This document shows positions 10,279 through 20,090 of a stretch of 64,000 nt of DNA, one piece after another; the stretch's first letter is position 1; each line of letters starts with the position of its first letter. Below the pieces are notes generated by a model that worked only from the letters and a program-made list of their open reading frames with translations, made no database searches and was not told the DNA's origin. The DNA is taken from the NCBI RefSeq assembly GCF_000722775.1, contig NZ_JPFZ01000009.1, forward strand, positions 868,001 to 932,000. The letters run 5' to 3'. The DNA is from Streptococcus mitis subsp. hohhotensis. GTDB taxonomy: Bacteria; Bacillota; Bacilli; Lactobacillales; Streptococcaceae. A program made the position numbers and the translations under genes.

Positions 10279-12519
10279 GTCTATTTTACTAAAGTTTAAC
10301 AGAAGGGAACTGGTCAGAACAGATACAGAACTAAAGGCCATGGCTAGACCTGCCAATTCTGGGTTGAGAGCCAGTCCAACACCTGAAAAGACTCCTGCTG
10401 CAATCGGAATTCCGGCGACATTGTAGATAAAGGCCCAGAAAAGATTGAGCAGAATACGATGAAAGGTTTTCTTACTCATGTCAAAAGCACGAACCACTCC
10501 TAGGAGGTTATTAGTTGTCAACACCAAATCTGCTGACTCGATGGCAATATCTGTTCCAGCTCCCATAGCAATCCCCACATCTGCTACACTGAGGGCAGGA
10601 GCGTCATTAATCCCATCACCAACAAAGGCTACTTTCCCAGCTGCTTGTAGTTTATGGATTTCATGGGCTTTTTCTTCTGGCAAGACACCTGCAATGACCT
10701 CTTCGATTCCGATCTGATCGGCAATAGCACGCGCCACACCTGCATTGTCTCCTGTCAGCATGACTGTTTTAAGACCTCGTTTTTTCAACTGACTGATGGC
10801 AAGCTTAGCATTTTCCTTAGGAATATCTTGCAGAGCAAGCAAGCCTTTGATTTCATTCTCAACAGCCAAAAACACAACTGTCTTAGCTTCTTTTTCTAGT
10901 TCTTCTAGTTTTTCTTGATAAATGCTAGAAATATCCATGCCATCCAGCATTTTAGCATTTCCAAGCAAAACTTGTTTTCCATTGATTTGCCCTGAAACAC
11001 CTTTTCCGTGCAAGGCTTGGAAATTTTCCACAGTGTGAAGCTCAAGTCCAGCTTCACTCGCTCGCTTGACAACGGCTTCAGCCAGTGGGTGTTGGGAAGA
11101 TTCTTCCAAGGAGGCTGCCAATCCAAGCACTTCTACTTCGTCGCCTATGATATCTGTTACCACAGGCTTCCCTTCCGTCAAAGTTCCAGTCTTATCAAAG
11201 ACAATCGTTTGAACTTTCTGGATTTCCTGTAGAACCGTTCCATTTTTGAGGAGAACTCCCATCTTGGCACTGCGACCTGTCCCCACCATAAGGGCCGTCG
11301 GTGTTGCAAGTCCCAAGGCACAAGGACAGGCGATAATCAAAACCGCCACTCCATAGAGAAGAGAGGACACAAAGCTAGCTCCAAGCACGACTACACTATC
11401 CCTGAGCAAGACGAACCAAACCCAGAAGGTCACAATCCCTAAAATGACAACTGCTGGGACAAAAATCCCTGAAATTTTATCTGTCAAATCTTGAATCGGC
11501 GCACGGCTAGTCTGAGCTTTTTTCACAAAATCGACAATCTGAGCCAAAACAGTCTCTGAGCCAACTTTTTCTGCCCTAAAGACAAGCGTTCCACTATTAT
11601 TGATGGTTGAGCCAATCACAGTATCTCCAACTGTCTTGTCCACAGGCAGACTCTCACCTGTCACCATAGACTCATCAATACTAGAGATACCTTCTACTAC
11701 GACACCATCAACCGCAATCTTTTCACCGGGACGCACTCGAATCAGGTCACCTACCTTGACTTGCTCCAAAGGGACTTGAACATAGTTATCCTCACGCAAG
11801 ACTTCTGCAGTTTTAGCCTGCAAGTCAAGTAATTTCTCCACAGCTTGGGAAGTATTTTTCCGCATTTTCTCCTCAAAAACGGCTCCCATAAGAACGAAGA
11901 AGAAGATAAAGGCAGCACTTTCAAAGTAAACGGGGAGACCAGCGAAGAGGGCAACTAAGCTATAGAAATAGGCCACTAGGGTTCCCAGAGCAACCAAGGT
12001 ATCCATGTTGGCATTGTGCTTTTTAAAACTAGCCCAAGCACTTTGGATATAAGGACCACCTGCTACTAGCATAATCGGTGTTGTGGCTAAAAAGGTGCCC
12101 CAACGCATGACTTGGTGACTAATTCCTCCTGTCGACATCCCAATCATGAGGATCACAAGAGGCACAGTAAAGATACTAGTAATCCAAAAACGCTGTAAAA
12201 GTGATAGAGATTTTCGAGTCTTCTCAACAACTGTATAACTTCCCTTTTGCATCTTCATACCACAAGAAAATTCATGTTGACCTAATTCTTGAGGGGTAAA
12301 ACGAATGACTTTCTCCTCATCTACGCCGATTGGTTCCAAGATGCCTTCTTCTTCAAACAGAATTTCCTTATAACAGTTTGAAGGCGTAGCACGATGAAAG
12401 GTAATCTCAGCTGGAATTCCCTTTTGAAGCTGGATATGGGCTGGATGATAGCCTTTGTCTGCCGTGATACGAATTTTTTGAACACCATTTTCAAGACTTG
12501 CTTTTACAATTTCAGTCAT
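10276..12519 (-). CDS. copA: Copper-exporting P1B-type ATPase with N-terminal cupredoxin-like domain
   Basis: Exports Cu(I) across the membrane. P-type ATPase signatures are in order: TGES actuator loop ([10 protein letters not shown]), the metal-channel CPC in [16 protein letters not shown], phosphorylation motif DKTGT, and hinge [20 protein letters not shown]. The first ~110 residues are not a CxxC heavy-metal domain. They form a cupredoxin-like domain with the ligand segment [11 protein letters not shown], closely related to the product of the next gene upstream. At 747 residues the length fits this streptococcal group. It is third in copY-cupA-copA, nine bases after cupA, so it is co-transcribed and copper-inducible through CopY. 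Confidence 0.96.
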   Translation of the reverse strand: MTEIVKASLENGVQKIRITADKGYHPAHIQLQKGIPAEITFHRATPSNCYKEILFEEEGILEPIGVDEEKVIRFTPQELGQHEFSCGMKMQKGSYTVVEKTRKSLSLLQRFWITSIFTVPLVILMIGMSTGGISHQVMRWGTFLATTPIMLVAGGPYIQSAWASFKKHNANMDTLVALGTLVAYFYSLVALFAGLPVYFESAAFIFFFVLMGAVFEEKMRKNTSQAVEKLLDLQAKTAEVLREDNYVQVPLEQVKVGDLIRVRPGEKIAVDGVVVEGISSIDESMVTGESLPVDKTVGDTVIGSTINNSGTLVFRAEKVGSETVLAQIVDFVKKAQTSRAPIQDLTDKISGIFVPAVVILGIVTFWVWFVLLRDSVVVLGASFVSSLLYGVAVLIIACPCALGLATPTALMVGTGRSAKMGVLLKNGTVLQEIQKVQTIVFDKTGTLTEGKPVVTDIIGDEVEVLGLAASLEESSQHPLAEAVVKRASEAGLELHTVENFQALHGKGVSGQINGKQVLLGNAKMLDGMDISSIYQEKLEELEKEAKTVVFLAVENEIKGLLALQDIPKENAKLAISQLKKRGLKTVMLTGDNAGVARAIADQIGIEEVIAGVLPEEKAHEIHKLQAAGKVAFVGDGINDAPALSVADVGIAMGAGTDIAIESADLVLTTNNLLGVVRAFDMSKKTFHRILLNLFWAFIYNVAGIPIAAGVFSGVGLALNPELAGLAMAFSSVSVLTSSLLLNFSKID

Positions 12520-12528
12520 ATCATTCTC

Positions 12529-12900
12529 CTATTCTACAATCATCTTGCCGTGCATCATATTCATGCCACAAGAGAAACCATACTCTCCAGCCTGCTCAGG
12601 CGTGATTTCCACTACATACTCTTCGCCCATAGGCAGGTCCGCATGTACACCAAAATCTGGAAAAACAATTTGGTCCAGACAGGGTGAAGGGTCCTTGCGG
12701 TCAAAGACAATGCGTGCTGGCACTGATTTCTTGAGGATAATCAACTCAGGCGTATAGCCTCCCATGACTTCCACTCGAATCTCTTGGTAGCCCTTTTTTT
12801 GCTGGGCCTTTTGTCCAGATTTTTCAGGCTTTTTGAAAAACCAAAACAAGATAAATGCGATAAGGCCAATACAAACAATGGTTACAATACTATTTAACAT
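12529..12900 (-). CDS. cupA: Membrane-anchored copper chaperone CupA
   Basis: A 123-residue protein with one N-terminal transmembrane helix (IVTIVCIGLIAFILFWFF), a lysine/glutamine-rich linker, and a cupredoxin-like domain ending with CGMNMMHGKMIVE, whose Cys and Met residues form a Cu(I) site. Known pneumococcal CupA buffers Cu(I) at the membrane and passes it to the N-terminal domain of CopA. The presence of matching CGM-type sites in both proteins supports that relay here. It sits between copY and copA with ten-base gaps. Confidence 0.95.
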   Translation of the reverse strand: MLNSIVTIVCIGLIAFILFWFFKKPEKSGQKAQQKKGYQEIRVEVMGGYTPELIILKKSVPARIVFDRKDPSPCLDQIVFPDFGVHADLPMGEEYVVEITPEQAGEYGFSCGMNMMHGKMIVE

Positions 12901-12910
12901 GACGTCTCCT

Positions 12911-13306
12911 TTACATACAATTACATTTTACTTTTGTTACAGCGCTTGATTTCTTCTCAGAAATCACAGCTTCCAAGTCTTCCAAGTCAGCCTGAGTAAA
13001 ATCACATTCAGTAATCAAATCAGCCAACAAGTTCTTAATCCTACGAGAACAAACCTTGTCCTTGATATCTTGGACAAGTAAATCCCGACTTTGGTCCAAA
13101 GTTAAAAGGGCTGAATAGACAAAGAACTTGCCTTCTTTTTTCCTTGCCAGACACTCTTTCTCAACCAAACGAACCAAAAGAGTTTGAATGGTTGACTTGG
13201 ACCAGTCGAATCGCTCCGCCAGAACCCTAATCAAATCCGTACTAGTCTGCTCTCCTTGCATCCAAATAATCTTCATGACCTGCCATTCTGCATCTGAAAT
13301 CTGCAT
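12911..13306 (-). CDS. copY: Copper-responsive repressor CopY (BlaI/MecI family)
   Basis: A winged-helix repressor of about 131 residues. The N-terminal DNA-binding half begins MQISDAEWQVMKIIW. The C-terminal tail ends KCNCM, a CxC pair; the usual CxCxxxxCxC zinc/copper hook appears here as C-E-C-D further up plus KCNCM, so the arrangement should be checked against family members. I start at 13306, after AGGAGGTGTG. A longer in-frame start would place one cop operator inside the gene. It represses its own operon until Cu(I) displaces Zn(II). Confidence 0.93.
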   Translation of the reverse strand: MQISDAEWQVMKIIWMQGEQTSTDLIRVLAERFDWSKSTIQTLLVRLVEKECLARKKEGKFFVYSALLTLDQSRDLLVQDIKDKVCSRRIKNLLADLITECDFTQADLEDLEAVISEKKSSAVTKVKCNCM

Positions 13307-13324
13307 CATCACACCTCCTAAATC

Positions 13325-13334
13325 TACATTTGTC
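13325..13334 (-). promoter_or_regulatory. cop operator 1 (CopY site)
   Basis: On the minus strand GACAAATGTA matches the cop box KACANNTGTA. It lies 19 bases before the copY start, where a bound repressor blocks transcription. Confidence 0.75.
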
Positions 13335-13364
13335 AATTACAGTTATTAGTATACTCGGAAAATC

Positions 13365-13374
13365 TACATTTGTC
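13365..13374 (-). promoter_or_regulatory. cop operator 2 (CopY site)
   Basis: A second GACAAATGTA with the same flanks (ATAATTGACAAATGTAGATT), 40 bases upstream of operator 1. The TTGACA within it can also be the -35 element. Confidence 0.75.
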
Positions 13375-13427
13375 AATTATAAAAAATCAAATCTTTAACT
13401 TTTTTAATCTTCATTACAAAATTGATT

Positions 13428-13549
13428 AATACTCAATAAAAATCAAAGAGCAAACTAGAAAGCTAGGCGCAAGCTGCTCAAAGCACTGCTTTGAGGTTTC
13501 AGTCACATATATAATCCAAGGGGTTTGAAGAGATTTTCGAAGAGTATAA
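13428..13549. repeat. BOX element, short form
   Basis: Begins AATACTCAATAAAAATCAAAG and ends GAAGAGTAT. It has the boxC hairpin CAAACTAGAAAGCTAGGCG and the boxA-end GGTTTGAAGAGATTTTCG. About 122 bp. It sits between lctO and the cop promoter. Confidence 0.8.
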
Positions 13550-13555
13550 AACACA

Positions 13556-13583
13556 AGCAAAAACCTCCACATCAAGTGGAGGC
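13556..13583 (-). terminator. Terminator of lctO
   Basis: CCTCCACTTGATGTGGAGG hairpin followed by TTTTTG on the minus strand, just past the lctO stop. Confidence 0.75.
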
Positions 13584-13594
13584 AAGCTATTTTA

Positions 13595-14731
13595 TCAATA
13601 CAATTTTAAGTCGCGTGGGTCAACTGGGAATGTTGGGTTGTATGGGTTATGACGAAGTTTAAAGTGTTTAACATCTTCAATAGTCTGAGTTCCAGACAAT
13701 TGCATAACTGTCTTCAATTCTGCATTCAAGTGTTCAAAAACTTGACGCACACCGACACTACCGCCGAGAGCCAAGCCATAGATAACCGGGCGACCAATAG
13801 CTACCAAGTCTGCTCCTGAAGCCAAGGCTTTAAAGACGTGTTGACCACGACGAATACCTGAGTCAAAGACAATTGGTACGCGTTTGTCAACTGCTTCTGC
13901 TACTTCTTGAAGTGAATCAAAGGCAGCTGGTCCACCGTCGATTTGGCGGCCACCATGGTTGGTTACCCAGATACCAGAAGCTCCCGCAGCAAGCGAACGT
14001 TCAACATCCTCACGGCATTGTGGTCCCTTGACATACACAGGAAGTCCTGAGTATTCAGCGATAAATTCTACATCACGTGGAGACAAGCGTTGTTTAGCTG
14101 ATTTGTAAACAAAGTCCATTGATTTACCAGCACCTTCTGGCAGGTATTCTTCAACAATCGGCATGCCAACTGGGAAGACAAAACCATTACGCTTGTCCAC
14201 CTCACGATTGCCTCCTACAGTTGCATCTGCCGTCAAGACAATCGCTTTATAACCTTCAGCCTTCACACGGTCCATAATATGGCGGTTGATACCGTCATCC
14301 TTACTAAAGTAAAATTGGAACCAGTGAGGTGTCCCTTGAAGAGCTTCCGTAATTTCTGGAAGGTCGACAGTAGAGTAAGAACTGGTTGTATAGAGAGAAC
14401 CAAACTCATGAACACCACGCGCAGTCGCCACTTCACCCTGTTCATTTGCCAATTTATGAGCCGCAACAGGCGCCATGATGATTGGTGAAGACAATTTTTC
14501 ACCTGCAAATTCAATCTCTGTACTTGGATTTTCTACATTGCAGAGTGTATGAGGAACGATGAGTTTGTGGTTAAAGGCACGAATATTCTCACGCAAAGTG
14601 AAAGTATCTTCCGCCCCGCTAGCGATATAGCCAAAGGCTGCTTTAGGAATAACTTGTTGCGCCATTGGCTCCAAATCATAGGTATTGATGAAATCTACAT
14701 GACCTTCTGCATTGCTTGTTTTGTATGACAT
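13595..14731 (-). CDS. lctO: L-lactate oxidase (FMN-dependent alpha-hydroxy acid oxidase)
   Basis: Oxidises L-lactate with O2 to pyruvate and H2O2; together with SpxB it lets the cell re-use secreted lactate. At 378 residues the length is right for streptococcal LctO. Family signatures visible are SGAEDTFTLRENIRAF near residue 37, PIIMAPVAAHKLANEQGE, and the active-site WVTNHGGRQIDGGPAAFD with the catalytic His and Arg, followed by FDSGIRRGQHVFKALASGA for FMN phosphate binding. GGAGGGC precedes the ATG. A cre-like site just upstream suggests CcpA control. Confidence 0.97.
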   Translation of the reverse strand: MSYKTSNAEGHVDFINTYDLEPMAQQVIPKAAFGYIASGAEDTFTLRENIRAFNHKLIVPHTLCNVENPSTEIEFAGEKLSSPIIMAPVAAHKLANEQGEVATARGVHEFGSLYTTSSYSTVDLPEITEALQGTPHWFQFYFSKDDGINRHIMDRVKAEGYKAIVLTADATVGGNREVDKRNGFVFPVGMPIVEEYLPEGAGKSMDFVYKSAKQRLSPRDVEFIAEYSGLPVYVKGPQCREDVERSLAAGASGIWVTNHGGRQIDGGPAAFDSLQEVAEAVDKRVPIVFDSGIRRGQHVFKALASGADLVAIGRPVIYGLALGGSVGVRQVFEHLNAELKTVMQLSGTQTIEDVKHFKLRHNPYNPTFPVDPRDLKLY

Positions 14732-14749
14732 AAAATGCCCTCCTTAATA

Positions 14750-14763
14750 AGTAAGCGTTTACT
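14750..14763. promoter_or_regulatory. cre-like site upstream of lctO
   Basis: AGTAAGCGTTTACT is a near-palindrome matching the cre core AARCGNTT, about 19 bases before the lctO start codon. Confidence 0.6.
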
Positions 14764-14946
14764 TTGTATATTACAAAAATATCTTAACTCTTTTTTCAAA
14801 ATTTTTCAAATATTTTGTTTGGAAATTTCAGAAATTTTATGTCTATGATAAAAAATCCTTATAACGGCAATAAAAAATAGATATTATCCAAAGAAGATTT
14901 TAAGTGCTACAATAACTGTATTATTTCTAGATGGGAGGTTCTATTT

Positions 14947-15627
14947 TTGGATTGGTCCATTGTTGAACAATATCTACCACTATATCAAAAGGCATTCTTT
15001 CTGACCTTGCATATTGCAGTTTGGGGAATTTTGGGATCCTTTCTGCTCGGTTTAATCGTTAGTATCATCCGGCATTACCGCATCCCTGTTTTGGCGCAAG
15101 TAGCGACAGCCTATATTGAATTGTCACGCAATACGCCCCTTTTGATTCAACTCTTCTTTCTCTACTTCGGACTTCCTAGAGTAGGGATTGTCCTATCTTC
15201 AGAAGTCTGTGCCACTTTAGGACTGGTCTTTTTAGGAGGCTCCTATATGGCAGAATCTTTCCGAAGTGGCCTGGAAGCCGTCAGTCAAACCCAGCAGGAG
15301 ATTGGATTAGCTATCGGTCTGACACCTGTACAGGTCTTTCGCTATGTGGTTCTTCCACAAGCAACAGCGGTGGCCCTACCGTCTTTTAGTGCCAATGTCA
15401 TTTTCCTCATCAAGGAAACCTCTGTTTTCTCAGCAGTAGCTTTGGCCGACCTCATGTACGTCGCCAAGGACTTGATTGGGCTCTACTATGAGACAGACAT
15501 TGCGCTAACTATGTTGGTAGTTGCTTATCTGATCATGCTGCTACCCATCTCACTGGTCTTTAGCTGGATAGAAAGGAGGCTCCGCCATGCAGGATTCGGG
15601 AATCCAAGTACTCTTTCAGGGAAATAA
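14947..15627 (+). CDS. Polar amino-acid ABC transporter permease (HisM/GlnP type)
   Basis: First gene of a four-gene importer operon on the plus strand. The 226-residue membrane protein begins with a TTG start eight bases after GGGAGG; no ATG fits. The permease EAA-type loop is visible around EAVSQTQQEIGLAIGLTPVQVFRYVVLPQA (residues ~115-145), which docks on the ATPase. Typical of His/Glu/Asp-type importers. Its last 41 bases overlap the second permease, implying translational coupling. Confidence 0.92.
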   Translation: MDWSIVEQYLPLYQKAFFLTLHIAVWGILGSFLLGLIVSIIRHYRIPVLAQVATAYIELSRNTPLLIQLFFLYFGLPRVGIVLSSEVCATLGLVFLGGSYMAESFRSGLEAVSQTQQEIGLAIGLTPVQVFRYVVLPQATAVALPSFSANVIFLIKETSVFSAVALADLMYVAKDLIGLYYETDIALTMLVVAYLIMLLPISLVFSWIERRLRHAGFGNPSTLSGK

Positions 15628-16264
15628 TCTCCTGAGAATCTTACAGGGATTGGGCGTTACGATTGGGATATCCATCCTGTCTGTTCTCTTATCCATGATG
15701 TTCGGAACAGTCATGGGAATCATCATGACCTCCCATTCTAGAATCATACGATTTTTAACACGATTGTATCTGGAATTTATCCGTATCATGCCCCAGCTGG
15801 TGCTACTCTTCATCGTTTACTTTGGCTTAGCTCGAAACTTTAATATCAATATCTCAGGTGAGACTTCAGCTATTATCGTTTTTACCCTCTGGGGAACGGC
15901 TGAAATGGGAGACTTGGTACGTGGAGCCATCACTTCCCTCCCTAAGCATCAGTTTGAAAGTGGACAGGCGCTCGGCTTGACAAACGTTCAACTTTACTAC
16001 CACATTATCATCCCACAGGTTTTGAGAAGACTGCTACCGCAGGCTATCAATCTTGTCACTCGGATGATCAAAACCACTTCCTTGGTTGTCTTGATTGGGG
16101 TAGTTGAAGTTACCAAGGTTGGACAACAAATCATCGACAGCAATCGCCTGACTATCCCAACTGCTTCATTTTGGATTTATGGAACCATTCTAGTCTTGTA
16201 TTTCGCAGTTTGCTTTCCTATTTCCAAACTATCCACTCACTTAGAAAAACATTGGAGGAACTAA
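15587..16264 (+). CDS. Polar amino-acid ABC transporter permease, second subunit
   Basis: A 225-residue permease starting MQDSGIQVLFQG after AGGAGG, which lies inside the preceding gene. It has the TM pattern of the HisQ/HisM family and the EAA loop ITSLPKHQFESGQALGLTNV. It should form the heterodimeric membrane channel with the upstream subunit. The stop is adjacent to the ATPase start. Confidence 0.92.
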   Translation: MQDSGIQVLFQGNNLLRILQGLGVTIGISILSVLLSMMFGTVMGIIMTSHSRIIRFLTRLYLEFIRIMPQLVLLFIVYFGLARNFNINISGETSAIIVFTLWGTAEMGDLVRGAITSLPKHQFESGQALGLTNVQLYYHIIIPQVLRRLLPQAINLVTRMIKTTSLVVLIGVVEVTKVGQQIIDSNRLTIPTASFWIYGTILVLYFAVCFPISKLSTHLEKHWRN

Positions 16265-17023
16265 ATGTCTGAAACTATTTTAGAAATCAAGGAACTAAAA
16301 AAATCCTTCGGAGACAATCCCATCCTCCAAGGACTTTCTCTAGATATCAAAAAAGGGGAAGTTGTGGTTATTCTTGGGCCATCTGGTTGTGGGAAAAGTA
16401 CCCTCCTTCGTTGCCTCAATGGCTTAGAAAGTATTCAAGGTGGAGATATTCTTCTGGACGGTCAGTCTATCGTTGAAAATAAAAAAGACTTTCACCTCGT
16501 TCGCCAAAAGATTGGCATGGTCTTTCAAAGCTATGAACTCTTTCCCCATCTGGATGTCCTTCAAAACCTCATCCTAGGCCCTATCAAAGCTCAAGGAAGA
16601 GACAAGAAGGAAGTAACGGAAGAAGCTTTGCAATTACTAGAACGTGTTGGTTTGCTGGATAAACAACATAGCTTTGCGCGTCAATTATCTGGTGGACAGA
16701 AGCAACGGGTTGCAATTGTCCGTGCCCTCCTCATGCATCCAGAAATCATCCTTTTTGATGAAGTGACTGCTTCGCTGGATCCAGAAATGGTGCGTGAGGT
16801 GCTGGAACTCATAAATGACTTGGCCCAAGAAGGCCGTACCATGATTTTAGTAACCCATGAAATGCAGTTTGCCCAAGCTATTGCCGATCGGATTATCTTC
16901 CTCGACAAAGGGAAAATTGCTGAAGAGGGAACAGCTCAAGCCTTCTTTACCAATCCTCAAACCAAACGAGCTCAGGAATTTTTAAACGTCTTTGACTTTA
17001 GCCAATTTGGCTCATATCTATAA
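16265..17023 (+). CDS. Polar amino-acid ABC transporter ATP-binding protein
   Basis: A 252-residue ATPase with Walker A LGPSGCGKSTLL, Q-loop VFQSYELFPH, signature QLSGGQKQRVAIVRAL, Walker B ILFDEVTASLD and switch His in LVTHEM. This set is typical of GlnQ-like proteins. It starts directly after the second permease and is followed by the binding protein gene eleven bases on. Confidence 0.95.
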   Translation: MSETILEIKELKKSFGDNPILQGLSLDIKKGEVVVILGPSGCGKSTLLRCLNGLESIQGGDILLDGQSIVENKKDFHLVRQKIGMVFQSYELFPHLDVLQNLILGPIKAQGRDKKEVTEEALQLLERVGLLDKQHSFARQLSGGQKQRVAIVRALLMHPEIILFDEVTASLDPEMVREVLELINDLAQEGRTMILVTHEMQFAQAIADRIIFLDKGKIAEEGTAQAFFTNPQTKRAQEFLNVFDFSQFGSYL

Positions 17024-17034
17024 AGGAGATTCTT

Positions 17035-17901
17035 ATGAAACTATTCAAACCACTCTTAACTGTTTTGGCACTTGCCTTTGCCCTCATCTTTGTTACAGCT
17101 TGTAGCTCAGGTGGAAATGCTGGTGCACCATCTGGTAAAACCACTGCCAAGGCTCGCACAATTGATGAAATCAAAAAAAGCGGTGAGCTACGAATCGCCG
17201 TGTTTGGAGATAAGAAACCTTTTGGTTACGTTGACAATGACGGTTCTTACCAAGGTTACGATATTGAACTTGGGAACCAATTAGCACAAGACCTTGGTGT
17301 CAAGGTCAAATACGTTTCAGTCGATGCTGCCAACCGTGCTGAATACTTGATTTCAAACAAGGTGGATATTACTCTTGCCAATTTTACAGTAACTGATGAA
17401 CGTAAGAAACAAGTTGATTTTGCCCTTCCATATATGAAAGTTTCTCTGGGTGTCGTATCACCTAAGACCGGTCTTATTACAGATGTCAAACAATTAGAAG
17501 GCAAAACCTTGATTGTTACAAAAGGAACGACCGCTGAAACTTATTTTGAAAAGAATCATCCAGAAATCAAACTCCAAAAATACGACCAATACAGTGACTC
17601 TTACCAAGCCCTTCTTGACGGACGTGGAGATGCCTTCTCTACTGACAATACGGAAGTCCTAGCTTGGGCGCTTGAAAACAAAGGATTTGAAGTAGGCATT
17701 ACTTCCCTCGGTAATCCAGATACCATTGCGGCAGCAGTTCAAAAAGGCAACCAAGAATTGCTAGACTTCATCAATAAGGATATTGAAAAATTAGGCAAAG
17801 AAAACTTCTTCCACAAGGCCTACGAAAAAACACTCCACCCAACCTACGGTGACGCTGCTAAAGCAGATGACCTGGTTGTTGAAGGTGGAAAAGTTGACTA
17901 G
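17035..17901 (+). CDS. Amino-acid ABC transporter substrate-binding lipoprotein
   Basis: A 288-residue solute-binding protein of the SBP_bac_3 family. The signal peptide ends in a lipobox (VTACSS), so the mature protein is a lipoprotein on the outer face of the membrane. The mature start region DEIKKSGELRIAVFGDKKPFGYVDNDGSYQGYDIELGNQLA matches polar amino-acid binders. AAGGAG precedes the ATG. It is the last gene of the operon and is followed by a strong terminator. The ligand (Glu, Gln, Asp, Cys or another) is not fixed by sequence alone. Confidence 0.94.
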   Translation: MKLFKPLLTVLALAFALIFVTACSSGGNAGAPSGKTTAKARTIDEIKKSGELRIAVFGDKKPFGYVDNDGSYQGYDIELGNQLAQDLGVKVKYVSVDAANRAEYLISNKVDITLANFTVTDERKKQVDFALPYMKVSLGVVSPKTGLITDVKQLEGKTLIVTKGTTAETYFEKNHPEIKLQKYDQYSDSYQALLDGRGDAFSTDNTEVLAWALENKGFEVGITSLGNPDTIAAAVQKGNQELLDFINKDIEKLGKENFFHKAYEKTLHPTYGDAAKADDLVVEGGKVD

Positions 17902-17913
17902 TCATTAACTCTT

Positions 17914-17948
17914 AAAAGGGACTGGATTTTAAGCTCCAATCCCTTTTT
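17914..17948 (+). terminator. Terminator of the amino-acid importer operon
   Basis: AAAAGGGACTGGA and its partner TCCAATCCCTTTTT form a stem-loop with a terminal T-run after the binding-protein stop. Confidence 0.8.
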
Positions 17949-17987
17949 AAGATTTTACCTATAACATCCTGAGTCTATCTAATATGT

Positions 17988-18634
17988 TCAATCTGAACAC
18001 AGTGTACATACTTTATCGTCTATTGCATATACTTTATCACATAAGATACGAATATCCTCTTCACTATGACTAGCAATCAAAATTGTTGTCCCTTTTTCAC
18101 TAGAGAGCTTTCTAAACAATGTTCTCATATTTTCTACACTTGATTTGTCCAAGGCATTCATAGGTTCATCTAGTAAAAGAATAGAGGGATTCTCCATAAT
18201 TGCTTGAGCAATCCCTAGCTTTTTCCTCATACCTAGCGAATAAGTTTTAACTTTCTGGTCTTTTTGCTCATATAGACCAACTATTTTCAGTGTATCATTG
18301 ATTTCCTGATTACCAACTACTCCTCGTATGCTTGCCAAATATTGTAAATTCTTAAAGCCACTATAATAATTTATAAAACCAGGTTCTTCAATCAAAGCTC
18401 CCAAATTAGCTGGAATTTTTCTCTCAGGAACAATATTTTCCCCATTGATTAACACTTCTCCATAAGACGGACTATATAAACCAGCTATTAATTTAAACAA
18501 TACACTTTTCCCTGAGCCATTCGCACCAGTAATTCCTATAATTTCCCCCTGTTTACAACTAAAATTAAGGTTTTGAAAAACACATGTTTTTTTAATTCCA
18601 ACTGAATATTTTTTAATGTAATTATTTCATTCAT
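17988..18634 (-). pseudogene. ABC transporter ATP-binding protein, interrupted by a one-base frameshift
   Basis: The intended start at 18634 (MNEIITLKNIQLELKK) overlaps the previous stop as ATGA and has AGGAGG upstream. The frame breaks at seven A in the stretch giving LELKK. With eight A it continues into CVFQNLNFSCKQGEIIGITGANGSGKS and on through the rest of the gene. The downstream part has signature YSLGMRKKLGIAQA, Walker B ILLLDEPMNALD and the switch His in ASHSEED. Without the upstream part the protein lacks Walker A and would not bind ATP. It could be inactivated, slippage-expressed, or a sequencing artefact. It is the last gene of a putative bacteriocin-type export/immunity operon. 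Confidence 0.82.
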
Positions 18635-19335
18635 TCTATAAACCTCCTCTTTTGACGAGTGAAATAGAAAATGCTTTTAAAAAGAAAGACTAAAAATAGC
18701 AACTGAAGAAATAGATCTCGTCCTATATCTCCATTTCCTCTATTCAGAATATAAAATAGATAATTGGTTCGATTCCCCACAAACAAACTGCCAAACACAA
18801 TCATGAGTAAAAAGAAGCTAACACAAGAAAAGTTCATTTGCTCATTCGCTCCTAGTATGTATAACGTAAAGCAAAGCAAGGATAGCACACAAACATTCAA
18901 AAAATCAACTATAAACAAAACTCCTATATCCCAGTTTGGTAACTGTAACATAAATTGAATCACTAGAACTTTTACCATGATTAAAACGAGTCCATAAAGA
19001 AAACAGGTCCAAATCTGATACCTAATCCAGAGCTTAATAGAAGAAAATCGAATCACTTCCATAAAGAAATCGGATGCTCTTCTACGATATACAACTGCTA
19101 GAAAAAATGTATGAATAATAAACCAATGAAGCAACCATATAGATAAGACTAAAAAAGAGTTTTGACTCAGATTAGGCCCTTTTAAAATTTCTATAACAAG
19201 TCTATCATTTCCTTCTAACCAATACCATAATCCTAAACAAATCAATATCCAAAAAAGAACATAACCCCAAAAGTACTTGGTATAGATTATCTGATTCAAC
19301 CTCCACATGTGACTACTTAACTTTCCCATTTCCAA
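18631..19335 (-). CDS. Membrane protein of a multi-permease ABC system (third permease)
   Basis: A 234-residue protein with about six hydrophobic helices and no soluble domain. It has no clear family motif beyond resemblance to ABC-2-like permeases associated with bacteriocin immunity. It begins MEMGKLSSHMWRLNQIIY three bases after the previous stop and ends in an ATGA overlap with the ATPase, so the genes are tightly coupled. The reading frame is intact. Confidence 0.7.
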   Translation of the reverse strand: MEMGKLSSHMWRLNQIIYTKYFWGYVLFWILICLGLWYWLEGNDRLVIEILKGPNLSQNSFLVLSIWLLHWFIIHTFFLAVVYRRRASDFFMEVIRFSSIKLWIRYQIWTCFLYGLVLIMVKVLVIQFMLQLPNWDIGVLFIVDFLNVCVLSLLCFTLYILGANEQMNFSCVSFFLLMIVFGSLFVGNRTNYLFYILNRGNGDIGRDLFLQLLFLVFLFKSIFYFTRQKRRFIE

Positions 19336-19338
19336 CTT

Positions 19339-20090
19339 TTACACTCTCCTCCAGTTTCTATGAACAGAAAATACAGTCAATGGAATTATGATAGATAGTA
19401 ATGTAAGCCAATAAATCAATGCATACGGATTGGAATTTACCATATACTGAAAAATTGGCAATAATCCAATTATCCCATTGTTCAACTGATAAATCCAGAA
19501 TAAGGATTCTACAAATAAAAAAGTAAACAGAAATACTAAGCTCATGTTTGATTTTTTAAACCAAGAAAAACTGCTAATAGTAAGTAAGGATAAAAAGAAA
19601 TAGTATGCTATATAAGAGAAAAAAATCCTATAAAGAAACTAGCATTGTTTGCAATACTTATACCATAAAATTCTCTTAAAAAATCAACCTCCTTTATCTC
19701 CAAAGAAAAGCTAAAACCATTACTAAATGCAATTAGAAAAATCAATAAAAATAAAGTCGCCGTCCAAATCCCCGTACTAAGAGCTGCTAATTTGAAACTA
19801 AAACTGGTAAAGTGCTTAATTGATTTCAGACGAATGCGGCACTCCAACCTATTAAAATAGTTATTCATCAAATGAAAAAAGAATAATATATATGTGAACG
19901 GAAAGCAATATACTCCAGTCGTAATATCTTGAAGTAAGACTAAGAGCCATTCTAATACATTTGGATGGATTGAATATTGGCGACATCGCAGTAAATATAC
20001 TGTACTAGATAAAATACAGGATAGCAGTAATATAAAATAAACCAATACTGATAAAAAATCTTTTTTGTAAAATTGAACAAATTGTTTCAT
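19339..20090 (-). pseudogene. Membrane permease of the same system, frameshifted at a T7 run
   Basis: The gene starts MKQFVQFYKKDF at 20090, overlapping the stop of the upstream permease by one base (TAATG). The frame is open to residue ~160 (ASFFIGFFSLI) and then stops. One extra T in the run of seven after GGA would continue it as SYIAYYFFLSLLTISSFSW and join it to the downstream frame beginning MSLVFLFTFLFVESLF, giving one protein of about 250 residues with six to seven helices. This has the same form as the ATPase lesion. An unmutated allele probably exists in relatives. Confidence 0.8.
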
